A stretch of 15,509 bases of DNA. Source: Candidatus Neomicrothrix sp. UBA4542 (lineage in GTDB: Bacteria; Actinomycetota; Acidimicrobiia; Acidimicrobiales; Poriferisodalaceae). Positions 1-6,974 of the stretch are shown one piece after another. Below the pieces are notes generated by a model. That model made no database searches, was not told the DNA's origin, and saw only the letters and a program-made list of their open reading frames with translations. The stretch is from assembly GCA_002388005.1 (NCBI GenBank), contig DGLO01000149.1, forward strand, positions 1 through 15,509. The letters run 5' to 3'. The position numbers were made by a program, and so were the translations under genes. Position 1 is the stretch's first letter. Each line of letters begins with the position of its first letter.

Positions 1-677
1 GCAAGTCGCTCTTGTTCTGCGTCGATAGCGATCACTATCCGTGCCGCGCCGCTCAACGCATTCGCCCCAAGATGGGGTTTCGACGAATGTGCTGCATGTC
101 CGTGGACGGTGACATCAAGACCAATGCCTCCCTTGTGTCCATGAACGGGGGCGCACATCGTTGGCTCAGCAACAACCATCTGCTCAACGCGTTGTCCTCT
201 TTCCAACAACCAGTCGCGGTACCGCGTGGCACCCAGTAACCCTCCTCCTTCTTCAGAGATGGTGCCAACTAGGTTCACAGTCGGTAAGGGCCGCTGGCCT
301 GCGGCTCGGATCTCCTCTAGAACTTGCAACACAACGGCAAGGGTGGGTTTGGTATCGACCGAGCCGCGTCCATACACCCGACCATTTTCGATGCGACCAT
401 CGAAAGGGTTATCGGGCATGTGTTCCACGCCGACAGTATCGAGATGAACATCGACCGTGACAGCGCGATCCGAAGCGCCCTCAAAACGGGCGTACACGTT
501 GCATCGCCCATCTTCAACTTCGTCAACCACGACGTCAGCTCCGAGAGCGTCAGCGTGGTCGGCTAACCAATCTGACAACTCGCGTTCTCCGGCATCACCA
601 GATTTTGGTCCGGCGTGGAGCGGGTTAACGCTCGGAATTTGAACTAGCTCAGCTACCCGTTGCGCAATTTCGACCAC
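1..677 (-). CDS. M20-family metallopeptidase/deacylase (ArgE/DapE-like), N-terminal part; C-terminus lies outside the window
   Basis: I translated this frame by hand from a GTG at 677-675 and it stays open to base 1, giving 225 residues. It shows the M20 two-zinc site in order: HLDT (His78, Asp80), GRGSVDTK (bridging Asp108), SEEGGG (catalytic Glu142, ligand Glu143) and AEPT (ligand Glu171). The lid/dimerisation domain begins with GHAAHSSKPHLGANA near residue 193. The family hydrolyses N-acyl amino acids or short peptides in the cytoplasm: acetylornithine, succinyl-diaminopimelate, dipeptides. The GTG start is chosen because AGGGA lies 6 bases upstream and an in-frame TAA lies just above it. 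The gene diverges from argG, which would suit an ArgE (acetylornithine deacetylase) role. However, M20 specificity cannot be read from motifs, so a peptidase partner of the nearby importer is equally possible. Family assignment is firm; substrate is not. Confidence 0.9.
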   Translation of the reverse strand, partial: MVEIAQRVAELVQIPSVNPLHAGPKSGDAGERELSDWLADHADALGADVVVDEVEDGRCNVYARFEGASDRAVTVDVHLDTVGVEHMPDNPFDGRIENGRVYGRGSVDTKPTLAVVLQVLEEIRAAGQRPLPTVNLVGTISEEGGGLLGATRYRDWLLERGQRVEQMVVAEPTMCAPVHGHKGGIGLDVTVHGHAAHSSKPHLGANALSGAARIVIAIDAEQERL

Positions 678-680
678 TGG

Positions 681-688
681 CTCTCCCT
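681..688 (-). promoter_or_regulatory. Ribosome binding site deciding the GTG start of the M20 gene
   Basis: The minus strand reads AGGGAGAG here, directly upstream of the GTG at 677-675; the AGGGA core is 6 bases from the start. No other usable start codon exists between this GTG and the upstream in-frame TAA, so the non-ATG start is well supported. Confidence 0.6.
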
Positions 689-734
689 TTGGGAAGGAAT
701 CTTAAACCGTAGGAACCGAAACTGATGCAAGGCA

Positions 735-740
735 AGGAGG
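735..740 (+). promoter_or_regulatory. Strong ribosome binding site deciding the argG start
   Basis: AGGAGG lies 5 bases before the ATG at 746. An ATG at 725 is in the same frame, but starting there would place this perfect Shine-Dalgarno inside the coding region. The 746 start also gives a length close to E. coli ArgG. Confidence 0.75.
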
Positions 741-745
741 GTCTG

Positions 746-2101
746 ATGACGTACCGTGGTTTTCCTATGTCGAAGGTCCTGATGTCTCTTCCTGTGGGAG
801 AACGAGTGGGGATAGCGTTCTCGGGTGGCTTAGACACTTCTGCGGCGGTCGCTTGGATGCGTGAACACGAAGCGATTCCTTATGCATATATCGCAGACTT
901 GGGCCAATACGACGAGCCCGATCTCGAAAGTGTTCCAGACCGCGCGTTGCAGTATGGGGCAGAGGAAGCTCGTATTGTTGATTGCCGCTCTGAACTGGTG
1001 CGTGAAGGCCTCATGGCGCTGCAGTGCGGCGCTTTCCATATTGCGACCGCCGGAAAGACTTATTTCAACACAACTCCGCTAGGACGAGCGGTCACCGGGA
1101 CCATGCTGGTAGCAGCTATGAAAGAAGATGGTGTCGACATCTGGGGCGACGGCTCCACGTACAAGGGTAACGACATCGAACGCTTCTACCGTTACGGGTT
1201 AATGGTCAATCCGAACCTAAGGATCTATAAACCGTGGCTAGATCAAGCCTTCGTGGATGAGCTGGGTGGGCGTACCGGAATGAGTGAGTTTCTTGCCGGG
1301 CGCGAGTTGCCATATCGAGATTCAGCAGAAAAGGCGTACTCCACCGACGCGAACATTTGGGGAGCAACCCACGAAGCTAAGGCGTTAGAGAATCTCGACT
1401 GTGGGATGGAAATTGTGTCTCCGATAATGGGCCAACCACATTGGGATCTTTCGGTTGAGATTTCTGAAGAAGATGTCGCTGTTGTGTTCGAAGAAGGGTG
1501 GCCCGTTGCTATAAACGGAGCAACATTTGATGATCAGGTAGCCCTGGTGGTTGAGGCGAATACTGTCGCCGGACGCCATGGTTTAGGAATGAGCGATCAA
1601 ATTGAAAACAGAATCATTGAAGCCAAGTCGAGGGGGATCTACGAGGCACCGGGTTTGGCGCTCCTTCACGTCGCCTATGAGCGTCTACTGACTGCCATCC
1701 ATAATGAAAACACGATCGAAAACTACCGCAGCATGGGCAGACGCCTTGGCCGACTTCTTTATGAAGGACGTTGGTTTGATCCTCAGAGTTTGATGCTGCG
1801 GGATCCATTGTTGAGGTGGGTTGGTTCGGCGGTTTCGGGAGAGGTGACGTTGCGGCTTCGCCGCGGCGACGATTACACGATCCTGGACACCTCTGGATCG
1901 GCTTTAACCTACGAACCAGATCGGCTATCTATGGAACGAGTTGAAGAGGCACCGTTCGGGCCTCTTGATCGGATCGGTCAGCTGACTATGCGAAATCTCG
2001 ACATTGATGACAGTAGAGCGAAATTGGATGCCTATAGGGATACAGGCACCCTTGGAGACGGCGGGATCTTAGGCCTCGAATCAGGTCAGAGCGATAGCTG
2101 A
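746..2101 (+). CDS. argG: Argininosuccinate synthase, E. coli-type (long form)
   Basis: The enzyme joins citrulline and aspartate using ATP to make argininosuccinate, the penultimate step of arginine synthesis, in the cytoplasm. The 451-residue protein resembles E. coli ArgG (447 residues) along its whole length. It has the PP-loop SGGLDTS at residues 26-32, the TTPLGRAVTGTM segment near 109-120, and GDGSTYKGNDIERF at 134-147, which belongs to the citrulline/aspartate site. HGLGMSDQIENRIIEAKSRG and QLTMRNLDI follow downstream. The ATG at 746 is preferred over the in-frame ATG at 725 because AGGAGG lies 5 bases ahead of it. It is the only plus-strand gene in the window. It diverges from an M20 hydrolase and converges on the importer permease, whose stop codon is directly adjacent. 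No argH or other arginine gene is visible. The long ArgG subtype differs from the roughly 400-residue form common in Actinobacteria and Bacillota. Confidence 0.97.
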   Translation: MTYRGFPMSKVLMSLPVGERVGIAFSGGLDTSAAVAWMREHEAIPYAYIADLGQYDEPDLESVPDRALQYGAEEARIVDCRSELVREGLMALQCGAFHIATAGKTYFNTTPLGRAVTGTMLVAAMKEDGVDIWGDGSTYKGNDIERFYRYGLMVNPNLRIYKPWLDQAFVDELGGRTGMSEFLAGRELPYRDSAEKAYSTDANIWGATHEAKALENLDCGMEIVSPIMGQPHWDLSVEISEEDVAVVFEEGWPVAINGATFDDQVALVVEANTVAGRHGLGMSDQIENRIIEAKSRGIYEAPGLALLHVAYERLLTAIHNENTIENYRSMGRRLGRLLYEGRWFDPQSLMLRDPLLRWVGSAVSGEVTLRLRRGDDYTILDTSGSALTYEPDRLSMERVEEAPFGPLDRIGQLTMRNLDIDDSRAKLDAYRDTGTLGDGGILGLESGQSDS

Positions 2102-3022
2102 TCAAAGGGCAGATGAGCGAACAGCGACCCGTTGCTGCACCCAGTCTCCGAGCATGTTTAGTGATACGACTGTCAATGTGAGAAACAGGCCAGGCCAAAA
2201 GATCGGCAATATGGTCCGTCGAATATCGCGCCGACCTTCGTTGATCATGTTTCCCCAGGTGGGTTGGGGGATCTGCACGCTCAGTCCGAGATACGACAGA
2301 GTGCCTTCGATCACGATGACGAAACCGGCACTAATTAGTGCGTAGGCAAGCAGCGCCGGCATTATGTTCGGAATGATTTCGCGGAACAGGATCGATCTCC
2401 TTTTTGTTCCAATTGCCTCAGCAGCTTGAATAAATTCTCGGCTCGCGATTCCCAATGTGCTTGCTCGAGCGATGCGCACATACGTTGGGATGCTTAGCAC
2501 CCCAAATACCAGCGCTATGAGGGTGAGATTTCGAACTTTGTAGATAGAGACCAATGCGAGAAGGAGCACTAGGGGTGGGAAGGCCAAGACCACGTCGAGG
2601 CCCGCCATGACGACCGTTTCGGAACGCCCTCTGACATAACCGACGAAGGCACCGATAAAGCCGCCGAAGACGATCCCGAACGCAACAACGGTGACAGCGA
2701 CAATCAGGGAGACCCAGGCGCCGTGTATGAGTCTGGACAAGTTGTCTCGAGACAGAATGTCAGTTCCGAGAACATGGTCGGCTGAGGGACCTTCTACCGG
2801 GGAAGCATCACCGAAGAGAAATGGTTGATGAAAGGGGTCCTGTAGCGGTAACGCTTGATTGAGTAGCAGATCGATTTGAGCGTAGATAGCGGCGGTGACA
2901 ATAAATACCAGCCAGAAGAGAGCTAATTTCACCATGACGGGCATTTCCGAAATTGCAGTCAGGAACCCGTTGCGCTTCGAGGAAGACTTGCCTGTCTGGA
3001 TCACGGTCTCAGAGTCAGACAT
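2102..3022 (-). CDS. Peptide/opine-type ABC transporter permease C (OppC/DppC family)
   Basis: This is one of two membrane subunits of an Opp/Dpp-type importer. The 306-residue protein has a cytoplasmic N-terminus, a first membrane helix near residues 30-48, and an OppC N-terminal domain with the typical HVLGTD...SRDNLSRLIHG segment around 83-101. Further helices follow, and the EAA loop that docks on the ATPases (AAEAIGTKRRSILFREIIPN) is at about 200-219. The ATG at 3022 shares one base with the TGA of the upstream permease gene. A GTG three bases earlier (3025) is also in frame and would give a four-base overlap; both imply translational coupling to permease B. The TGA at 2104-2102 directly abuts the argG stop on the other strand. 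Substrate specificity cannot be read from the permease. Confidence 0.95.
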   Translation of the reverse strand: MSDSETVIQTGKSSSKRNGFLTAISEMPVMVKLALFWLVFIVTAAIYAQIDLLLNQALPLQDPFHQPFLFGDASPVEGPSADHVLGTDILSRDNLSRLIHGAWVSLIVAVTVVAFGIVFGGFIGAFVGYVRGRSETVVMAGLDVVLAFPPLVLLLALVSIYKVRNLTLIALVFGVLSIPTYVRIARASTLGIASREFIQAAEAIGTKRRSILFREIIPNIMPALLAYALISAGFVIVIEGTLSYLGLSVQIPQPTWGNMINEGRRDIRRTILPIFWPGLFLTLTVVSLNMLGDWVQQRVAVRSSAL

Positions 3023-3975
3023 CACTGCCGCCGGATTCGCGGATCGAGAGCCAGGTACAGCAGATCAACAGCGGTATTAACGACCACATACACGGTTGCA
3101 ACGAACAGCGTGATTCCTTGGATCATCATGACGTCGCGTTGATAAATGCCGCTAATCAGTCGGGTGCCTAGCCCAGGTAAGGCGAAAACAGTTTCGATGA
3201 CGACTGTGCCGCCGATGAGTCCACCTAGCTGCAGTCCGAACACGGTGATCGCGGTGAGTGCGCTCGGTCTGAGTGCGTGCCGCATCAGGATATATCTGTC
3301 ACGCAAACCTTTCGCTCGGGCCGACAACACGTAGTCCTCTTTTAATGTTCCGATCATGTCTGCCCGGATGAGGCGAGCGTTAATCGCTAATGGTGCTAGA
3401 GCTAACGCGCTAGCGGGCAAAATTGCGGTTTTGAGGTTGGCTAAGAGGCCCTTGTCAGTGATGCGATTCCAGCCAGTAGATGGAAGCCAGTTGAATTTCA
3501 GAGTGAAAAGCCAAATGAAAAAGATCGCTGCCACGAAGGCAGGGATCGAGAGTGCAGCGGTCGTGAAGCCCGACATCATCCGGTCGAAACGTCCGCCTTC
3601 TCTGTAGGCAGAAAACGCACCAATCGGTACTGCAAGTACCGCGGCGATAACGGTCGCTAATAAAGCAAGCTCCATCGTGACAGGAATGCGGTCCCTGATG
3701 GCATCAGCGACCCGCTGGTCGGTGATGTACGACTTTCCAAGATCGCCTTGTAAGGCATCAGTCACCCATCGCCCGTAGCGGACGAGCGCAGGGTCATCGA
3801 GCTGGAGTTCAGCACGAATACGTTCGATGGTCTCAAGATCATGGAGCGCTTCTGGTGGCAAAAGAGCAGTGACCGGATCCCCAGGTAGTTGTTCAACCAA
3901 GAGAAAGGTAAGAAGTGAAACCGCAAAAAGTGTCGCTACAAGTCGCGCCAGTCGTACGGTCAAAATCTTTCCCAA
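3022..3975 (-). CDS. Peptide/opine-type ABC transporter permease B (OppB/DppB family)
   Basis: This is the second membrane subunit of the importer and pairs with permease C to form the channel. The 317-residue protein starts with a membrane helix at about residues 10-28, followed by the LPGDP motif (30-34) found in this family. Several further helices lie between about 100 and 310. The EAA coupling loop EDYVLSARAKGLRDRYILMR is at about 213-232, and the family-typical ETVFALPGLG near 261-270. The start is a TTG at 3975-3973, supported by AGGAG 8 bases upstream. It lies 45 bases below the binding-protein gene and overlaps permease C by one base at its stop. Its length is normal for the family. 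Confidence 0.95.
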   Translation of the reverse strand: MGKILTVRLARLVATLFAVSLLTFLLVEQLPGDPVTALLPPEALHDLETIERIRAELQLDDPALVRYGRWVTDALQGDLGKSYITDQRVADAIRDRIPVTMELALLATVIAAVLAVPIGAFSAYREGGRFDRMMSGFTTAALSIPAFVAAIFFIWLFTLKFNWLPSTGWNRITDKGLLANLKTAILPASALALAPLAINARLIRADMIGTLKEDYVLSARAKGLRDRYILMRHALRPSALTAITVFGLQLGGLIGGTVVIETVFALPGLGTRLISGIYQRDVMMIQGITLFVATVYVVVNTAVDLLYLALDPRIRRQ

Positions 3976-3983
3976 TGGTGGAA

Positions 3984-3988
3984 CTCCT
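3984..3988 (-). promoter_or_regulatory. Ribosome binding site supporting the TTG start of permease B
   Basis: The minus strand reads AGGAG 8 bases before the TTG at 3975. The fit of this site is the main reason to accept the rare start codon. Confidence 0.55.
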
Positions 3989-4020
3989 ACCTAAGGATCG
4001 CGGTCAATGATCAGTGTCGA

Positions 4021-5856
4021 TTAGTTGTCGATGAACACCTGGCCCCAACGAGCTACTGCTGATGGGAAACCAGCCCCCAAGCTTCCGTCTGGAAGCAACC
4101 AGCCGTTCACTCCGAGGATGTTGGATTCTGCTGCCAATAGCGTAGCGGTATGGCCCGAATACCAAACTGGGACATCTCGCGCAAGCCGCATCATCACCAT
4201 CTCGTAGAGGGCATAGCGCTCCTCAAACACATCGGTGCTGATCGCTGCAACTAGCCAACCAAACATTTCGATGTCGAAATAGTTGGGGAAGTTGATCGGA
4301 GAAAAGATTCCGTCCAAGCCGTATGCAGCGGCTATACCCAAGGTGGGAGGCGCAAACTGAGTGTTCAGGAACGTTGATGGATCATCGTTACTCGACCACC
4401 GCCAGCAGTGCGCGCCGTGTTCACCCATGAAATCAGGTGGAGCACCTAACGCGTAGTTGATGTGAGTCTGCTGATCGTAGTTAGTGACATTTACGTCAAT
4501 CATCCCGGTAGCACTCCACAACTGTTCAATCACCTGGATAGCAGCGATCAGAGTGGGATCAGGTGGGCAGGAGAGCTCAACTTCGATGTTGTCGCCTACA
4601 TCCCTTCCATCTGAACGATCAGGATCGTTCACGTATTCCTCAATCAGAGCCTTGCCGGCATCAAAGTCAAACTTTGGCCAAGCAGCGGCAACCTTTTCTG
4701 AGTACCAAGGGCTGTCAGGGCTGAACCACTGGGTGCCAGGAAGAGAAATTCCTGTGCCACCTAGAGCTTCAATCACTGCGTCTTGGTTGTTCATCTGGGT
4801 CAAGCCCTTACGAACTCGAACATCATCTAATGGTGGGTTGTTGTTGTTGTACTGACCACCGCCGACGTTGTTGCCCTGGAACTCAAGAAGTGTGATGTCT
4901 GCACCATCGGCCTTAGCTGCACGCGCGTCACGAATGGTTCCCTGACGCAAGGTCTGCATCATGCTTGTCGTGCCGGAAAGCAACGAGTCAAGACGAGTCC
5001 CTTCGTCCGGGATGGGCCGGAACTGTACTGAGTCGAGATACGGCAACTGGTTGCCGTCCTCGTCGCTCATCCAGTAATTGGGATTACGAACAACGATTGT
5101 CTCGTTGTCCAAGTCGCGTTTATCCATCATGAACGGTCCGGTGCCGATCGGATTCATCGAGAACCCGTCGAAATCTTCGTTGGCCGCATTGGGCTCGAAC
5201 ACCCCGCCAAGGCCTACGCCGTAGAGGAACGAAGGAAATGCCGAATGTGCGCCGGTGAGGACGTACTTGACCGTCAAGTTATCGACAGCTACTACCTCCC
5301 CAACCTTTGCCGCAGAGACCACTCCGGCCGAAATTGCTCCAACCTTCTGAAGTTCAAACATGTCGACCAAGGTCTTGGCGTTGAACGAGTAACCGTTATG
5401 GAACAGGACTCCTTCTTGAAGTTCAAAGGTCCACTCGGTGTAGCCCTCGTTGGATGACCATGACTTAGCAAGCCACGGACCGTAGGTGCCGTCTGCTCGC
5501 CTTTCCACCATGGTGTCGATCATTGCCTTCATCATGACGAGACATGGAGAGGAACAACCATCCTCCCACGGGCGCAAACCCGTAGCCTCGGCTTCAAGAC
5601 CAATGATGACGGTGCCGCCGTAGCTACTTTCTTCTACGACTGCTTCCACCTCAGTATCGACATCCCCTTCGGCTTCAGTGCCTGCCTCGAGAACGGTGTC
5701 TTCTGTTTCAGGTGCTTCTGTTGTTTCTGTTTCTGTGCTGCTCTCAGTGTCTGAGCTGCTGCTCGACTCTGAATCGCTGTCGCTGCCACCACAGGCAGCG
5801 CCGATCAACGCAATAGCGAAGAGCGGAGCGATGAGCTTTAGCCAGCTTTTCTTCAT
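4021..5856 (-). CDS. Extracellular solute-binding lipoprotein, family 5 (Opp/Dpp type)
   Basis: This protein captures the substrate outside the membrane and delivers it to the two permeases. The 611-residue product has a lysine-containing N-terminus, a hydrophobic signal segment (about residues 6-20) and a lipobox ending in Cys22 (LIGAAC), so it should be lipid-anchored. Residues 23 to about 78 form a low-complexity Ser/Glu/Thr/Asp linker. The family-5 binding fold follows from about residue 80 to the C-terminus, with typical stretches such as FELQEGVLFHNGYSFNAKT and NPIGTGPFMM. Cysteines beyond the lipobox (for example Cys101 and Cys105) could form disulfides. The ATG at 5856 is chosen over an in-frame ATG 60 bases earlier because GGGAGGG lies 5 bases upstream and the signal peptide begins there. 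Family 5 binds peptides, opines, nickel or sugars; the ligand is unknown. Confidence 0.95.
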   Translation of the reverse strand: MKKSWLKLIAPLFAIALIGAACGGSDSDSESSSSSDTESSTETETTEAPETEDTVLEAGTEAEGDVDTEVEAVVEESSYGGTVIIGLEAEATGLRPWEDGCSSPCLVMMKAMIDTMVERRADGTYGPWLAKSWSSNEGYTEWTFELQEGVLFHNGYSFNAKTLVDMFELQKVGAISAGVVSAAKVGEVVAVDNLTVKYVLTGAHSAFPSFLYGVGLGGVFEPNAANEDFDGFSMNPIGTGPFMMDKRDLDNETIVVRNPNYWMSDEDGNQLPYLDSVQFRPIPDEGTRLDSLLSGTTSMMQTLRQGTIRDARAAKADGADITLLEFQGNNVGGGQYNNNNPPLDDVRVRKGLTQMNNQDAVIEALGGTGISLPGTQWFSPDSPWYSEKVAAAWPKFDFDAGKALIEEYVNDPDRSDGRDVGDNIEVELSCPPDPTLIAAIQVIEQLWSATGMIDVNVTNYDQQTHINYALGAPPDFMGEHGAHCWRWSSNDDPSTFLNTQFAPPTLGIAAAYGLDGIFSPINFPNYFDIEMFGWLVAAISTDVFEERYALYEMVMMRLARDVPVWYSGHTATLLAAESNILGVNGWLLPDGSLGAGFPSAVARWGQVFIDN

Positions 5857-5861
5857 GTGAA

Positions 5862-5868
5862 CCCTCCC
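5862..5868 (-). promoter_or_regulatory. Strong ribosome binding site of the binding-protein gene
   Basis: The minus strand reads GGGAGGG 5 bases before the ATG at 5856. This fixes the start of the lipoprotein at its signal peptide. It is among the strongest sites in the operon, consistent with the excess binding protein such importers usually need. Confidence 0.65.
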
Positions 5869-5889
5869 TAGAGTTCTAACTTTAATGCT

Positions 5890-5912
5890 GGATACCGCGG
5901 CGGGCGGATACC
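5890..5912. repeat. Direct repeat of GGATACC in the gap before the binding-protein gene
   Basis: GGATACC occurs at 5890-5896 and 5906-5912, a 16-base period, with a GC-rich spacer. It lies inside the 95-base gap between the ATPase F stop and the binding-protein start. It may be a regulator site or chance; nothing else supports a function. Confidence 0.3.
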
Positions 5913-5923
5913 ACACCGCTCAG

Positions 5924-5942
5924 GCTTCCCTATTAGGAAAGC
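5924..5942 (-). other. Intra-operon RNA hairpin between ATPase F and the binding protein
   Basis: In the minus-strand transcript GCUUUCC and GGGAAGC can pair as a 7-bp stem with one U-G wobble around a UAAUA loop. The stem begins 9 bases after the ATPase F stop codon. No U-tract follows, so it is not a classic intrinsic terminator. A processing or mRNA-stability element that favours the downstream binding-protein message is plausible but inferred. Confidence 0.4.
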
Positions 5943-5951
5943 ATTCCTTGA

Positions 5952-6974
5952 TCAGGCGCTCACCTCCGCCGGCTCGGCAACGGAGACGAGTGGGTGATGA
6001 CAGGCAACATAGTGGTCATCGGAAACCTTTTGCATCTGAGGTTCTTCCTCCGAGCACCGTGTAGAAGCGTAAGGGCAACGGGTATGGAAGCGACAACCAG
6101 ATGGGGGCTGGATTGGAGAAGGAACGTCGCCCTCTTCGACCATACTGACGTCGAGCGGAGCTTCAGGATCTGGTGCGGGACTCGAACCCAAAAGGAGTTC
6201 AGTATAGGGGTGAGCGGGATTGCCGTAGAGCGCGTCCGATTCGGACACTTCGCAGAGTTTGCCGAGATACATGACTGCAACTCGGTCGGAAATATTTTTG
6301 ACGACAGCAAGATCGTGGGCAATGAATACCAATGTGAGACCATATTCCGCTTTGAGATCCTCAAGCATATTCAGTATTTGGGCTTGCACGGACACATCGA
6401 GCGCCGAAACGGGTTCATCACAGATAATCACCTGAGGATTCAGCACTAGAGCTCTGGCAATCGAGATTCTCTGACATTGCCCCCCGGAAAATTCGTGGGC
6501 CCGCTTATCGCGCGCAGTTTCGGGATCAATCCCGACCGCTTCGAGCATCGCATCGACTCGCTCGGCTTGCGTTTCGGCATCTTTGGGACCCCAAACGCGG
6601 AGAGGCTCAGCGATGACTGCACCAATCTTTCGTCGAGGATTGAGCGACGAGATCGGATCTTGAAAAATCATTTGGAGGTTGGTGCGGGTCCGTCTCAGGG
6701 ATTCCTCGTCTAGTTCGGTAAGTTCTGCCCCTCGGTAACTGACGGTCCCTGAAGAAGGAGGCGGCAACTGAATAAGCGCCTTCGCCGTGGTGGATTTTCC
6801 GCACCCTGATTCACCCACAAGACCAAGTGTTTCTCCTTCCTTCACGTCCAGGCTGATGCCGCTCACGGCGTTAACTACACGCCCGCGAGAAGCCGGGAAT
6901 TCGACGACAAGATCTTCTGCGCAGATGAGCACGTCCTCTTTGGGGCGCAGATGGGCTTTCCCGGTGCCAGCCAT
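5952..6974 (-). CDS. Peptide/opine-type ABC transporter ATPase F (OppF/DppF family)
   Basis: This is one of the two cytoplasmic ATPases that drive the importer. The 340-residue protein has Walker A GESGCGKST at residues 54-62, a Q-loop Gln near 105, the signature FSGGQ at 162-166, Walker B VIICDE at 182-187 and the H-loop His220. The C-terminal oligopeptide-transporter domain carries four cysteines (about 294, 300, 307, 325) in the CRFHTRCPYA region. In some Opp/Dpp ATPases this cysteine pattern binds a [4Fe-4S] cluster. The ATG at 6974 shares one base with the TAA of ATPase D, so the two are probably translationally coupled. The frame is open upstream for 34 more codons, but that stretch lies wholly inside ATPase D. 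It is followed by a hairpin and then the binding-protein gene. Confidence 0.95.
   Translation of the reverse strand: MAGTGKAHLRPKEDVLICAEDLVVEFPASRGRVVNAVSGISLDVKEGETLGLVGESGCGKSTTAKALIQLPPPSSGTVSYRGAELTELDEESLRRTRTNLQMIFQDPISSLNPRRKIGAVIAEPLRVWGPKDAETQAERVDAMLEAVGIDPETARDKRAHEFSGGQCQRISIARALVLNPQVIICDEPVSALDVSVQAQILNMLEDLKAEYGLTLVFIAHDLAVVKNISDRVAVMYLGKLCEVSESDALYGNPAHPYTELLLGSSPAPDPEAPLDVSMVEEGDVPSPIQPPSGCRFHTRCPYASTRCSEEEPQMQKVSDDHYVACHHPLVSVAEPAEVSA

Larger units (their letters stand above)
678..745. promoter_or_regulatory. Divergent intergenic region between the M20 gene and argG
   Basis: The 68 bases between the two oppositely directed starts must hold, or sit close to, both promoters, unless the promoters lie inside the coding sequences. 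The region contains both ribosome binding sites. I see no convincing -35/-10 pair and no clear ARG-box palindrome by eye, so the promoter role rests on gene orientation alone. Confidence 0.4.

Noticed and set aside
157..566. Several plus-strand open frames of 60-99 codons in the first 700 bases
   Set aside because: The minus strand carries a continuous M20 peptidase frame with all metal-site motifs, so these are shadows.
5857..5916. Upstream in-frame ATG for the binding protein
   Set aside because: It would add 20 residues before the signal peptide. The internal ATG has a near-perfect ribosome binding site.
5994..6449. 151-codon plus-strand open frame antisense to ATPase F
   Set aside because: The opposite strand encodes clear ABC ATPase motifs; this frame has no recognisable features.
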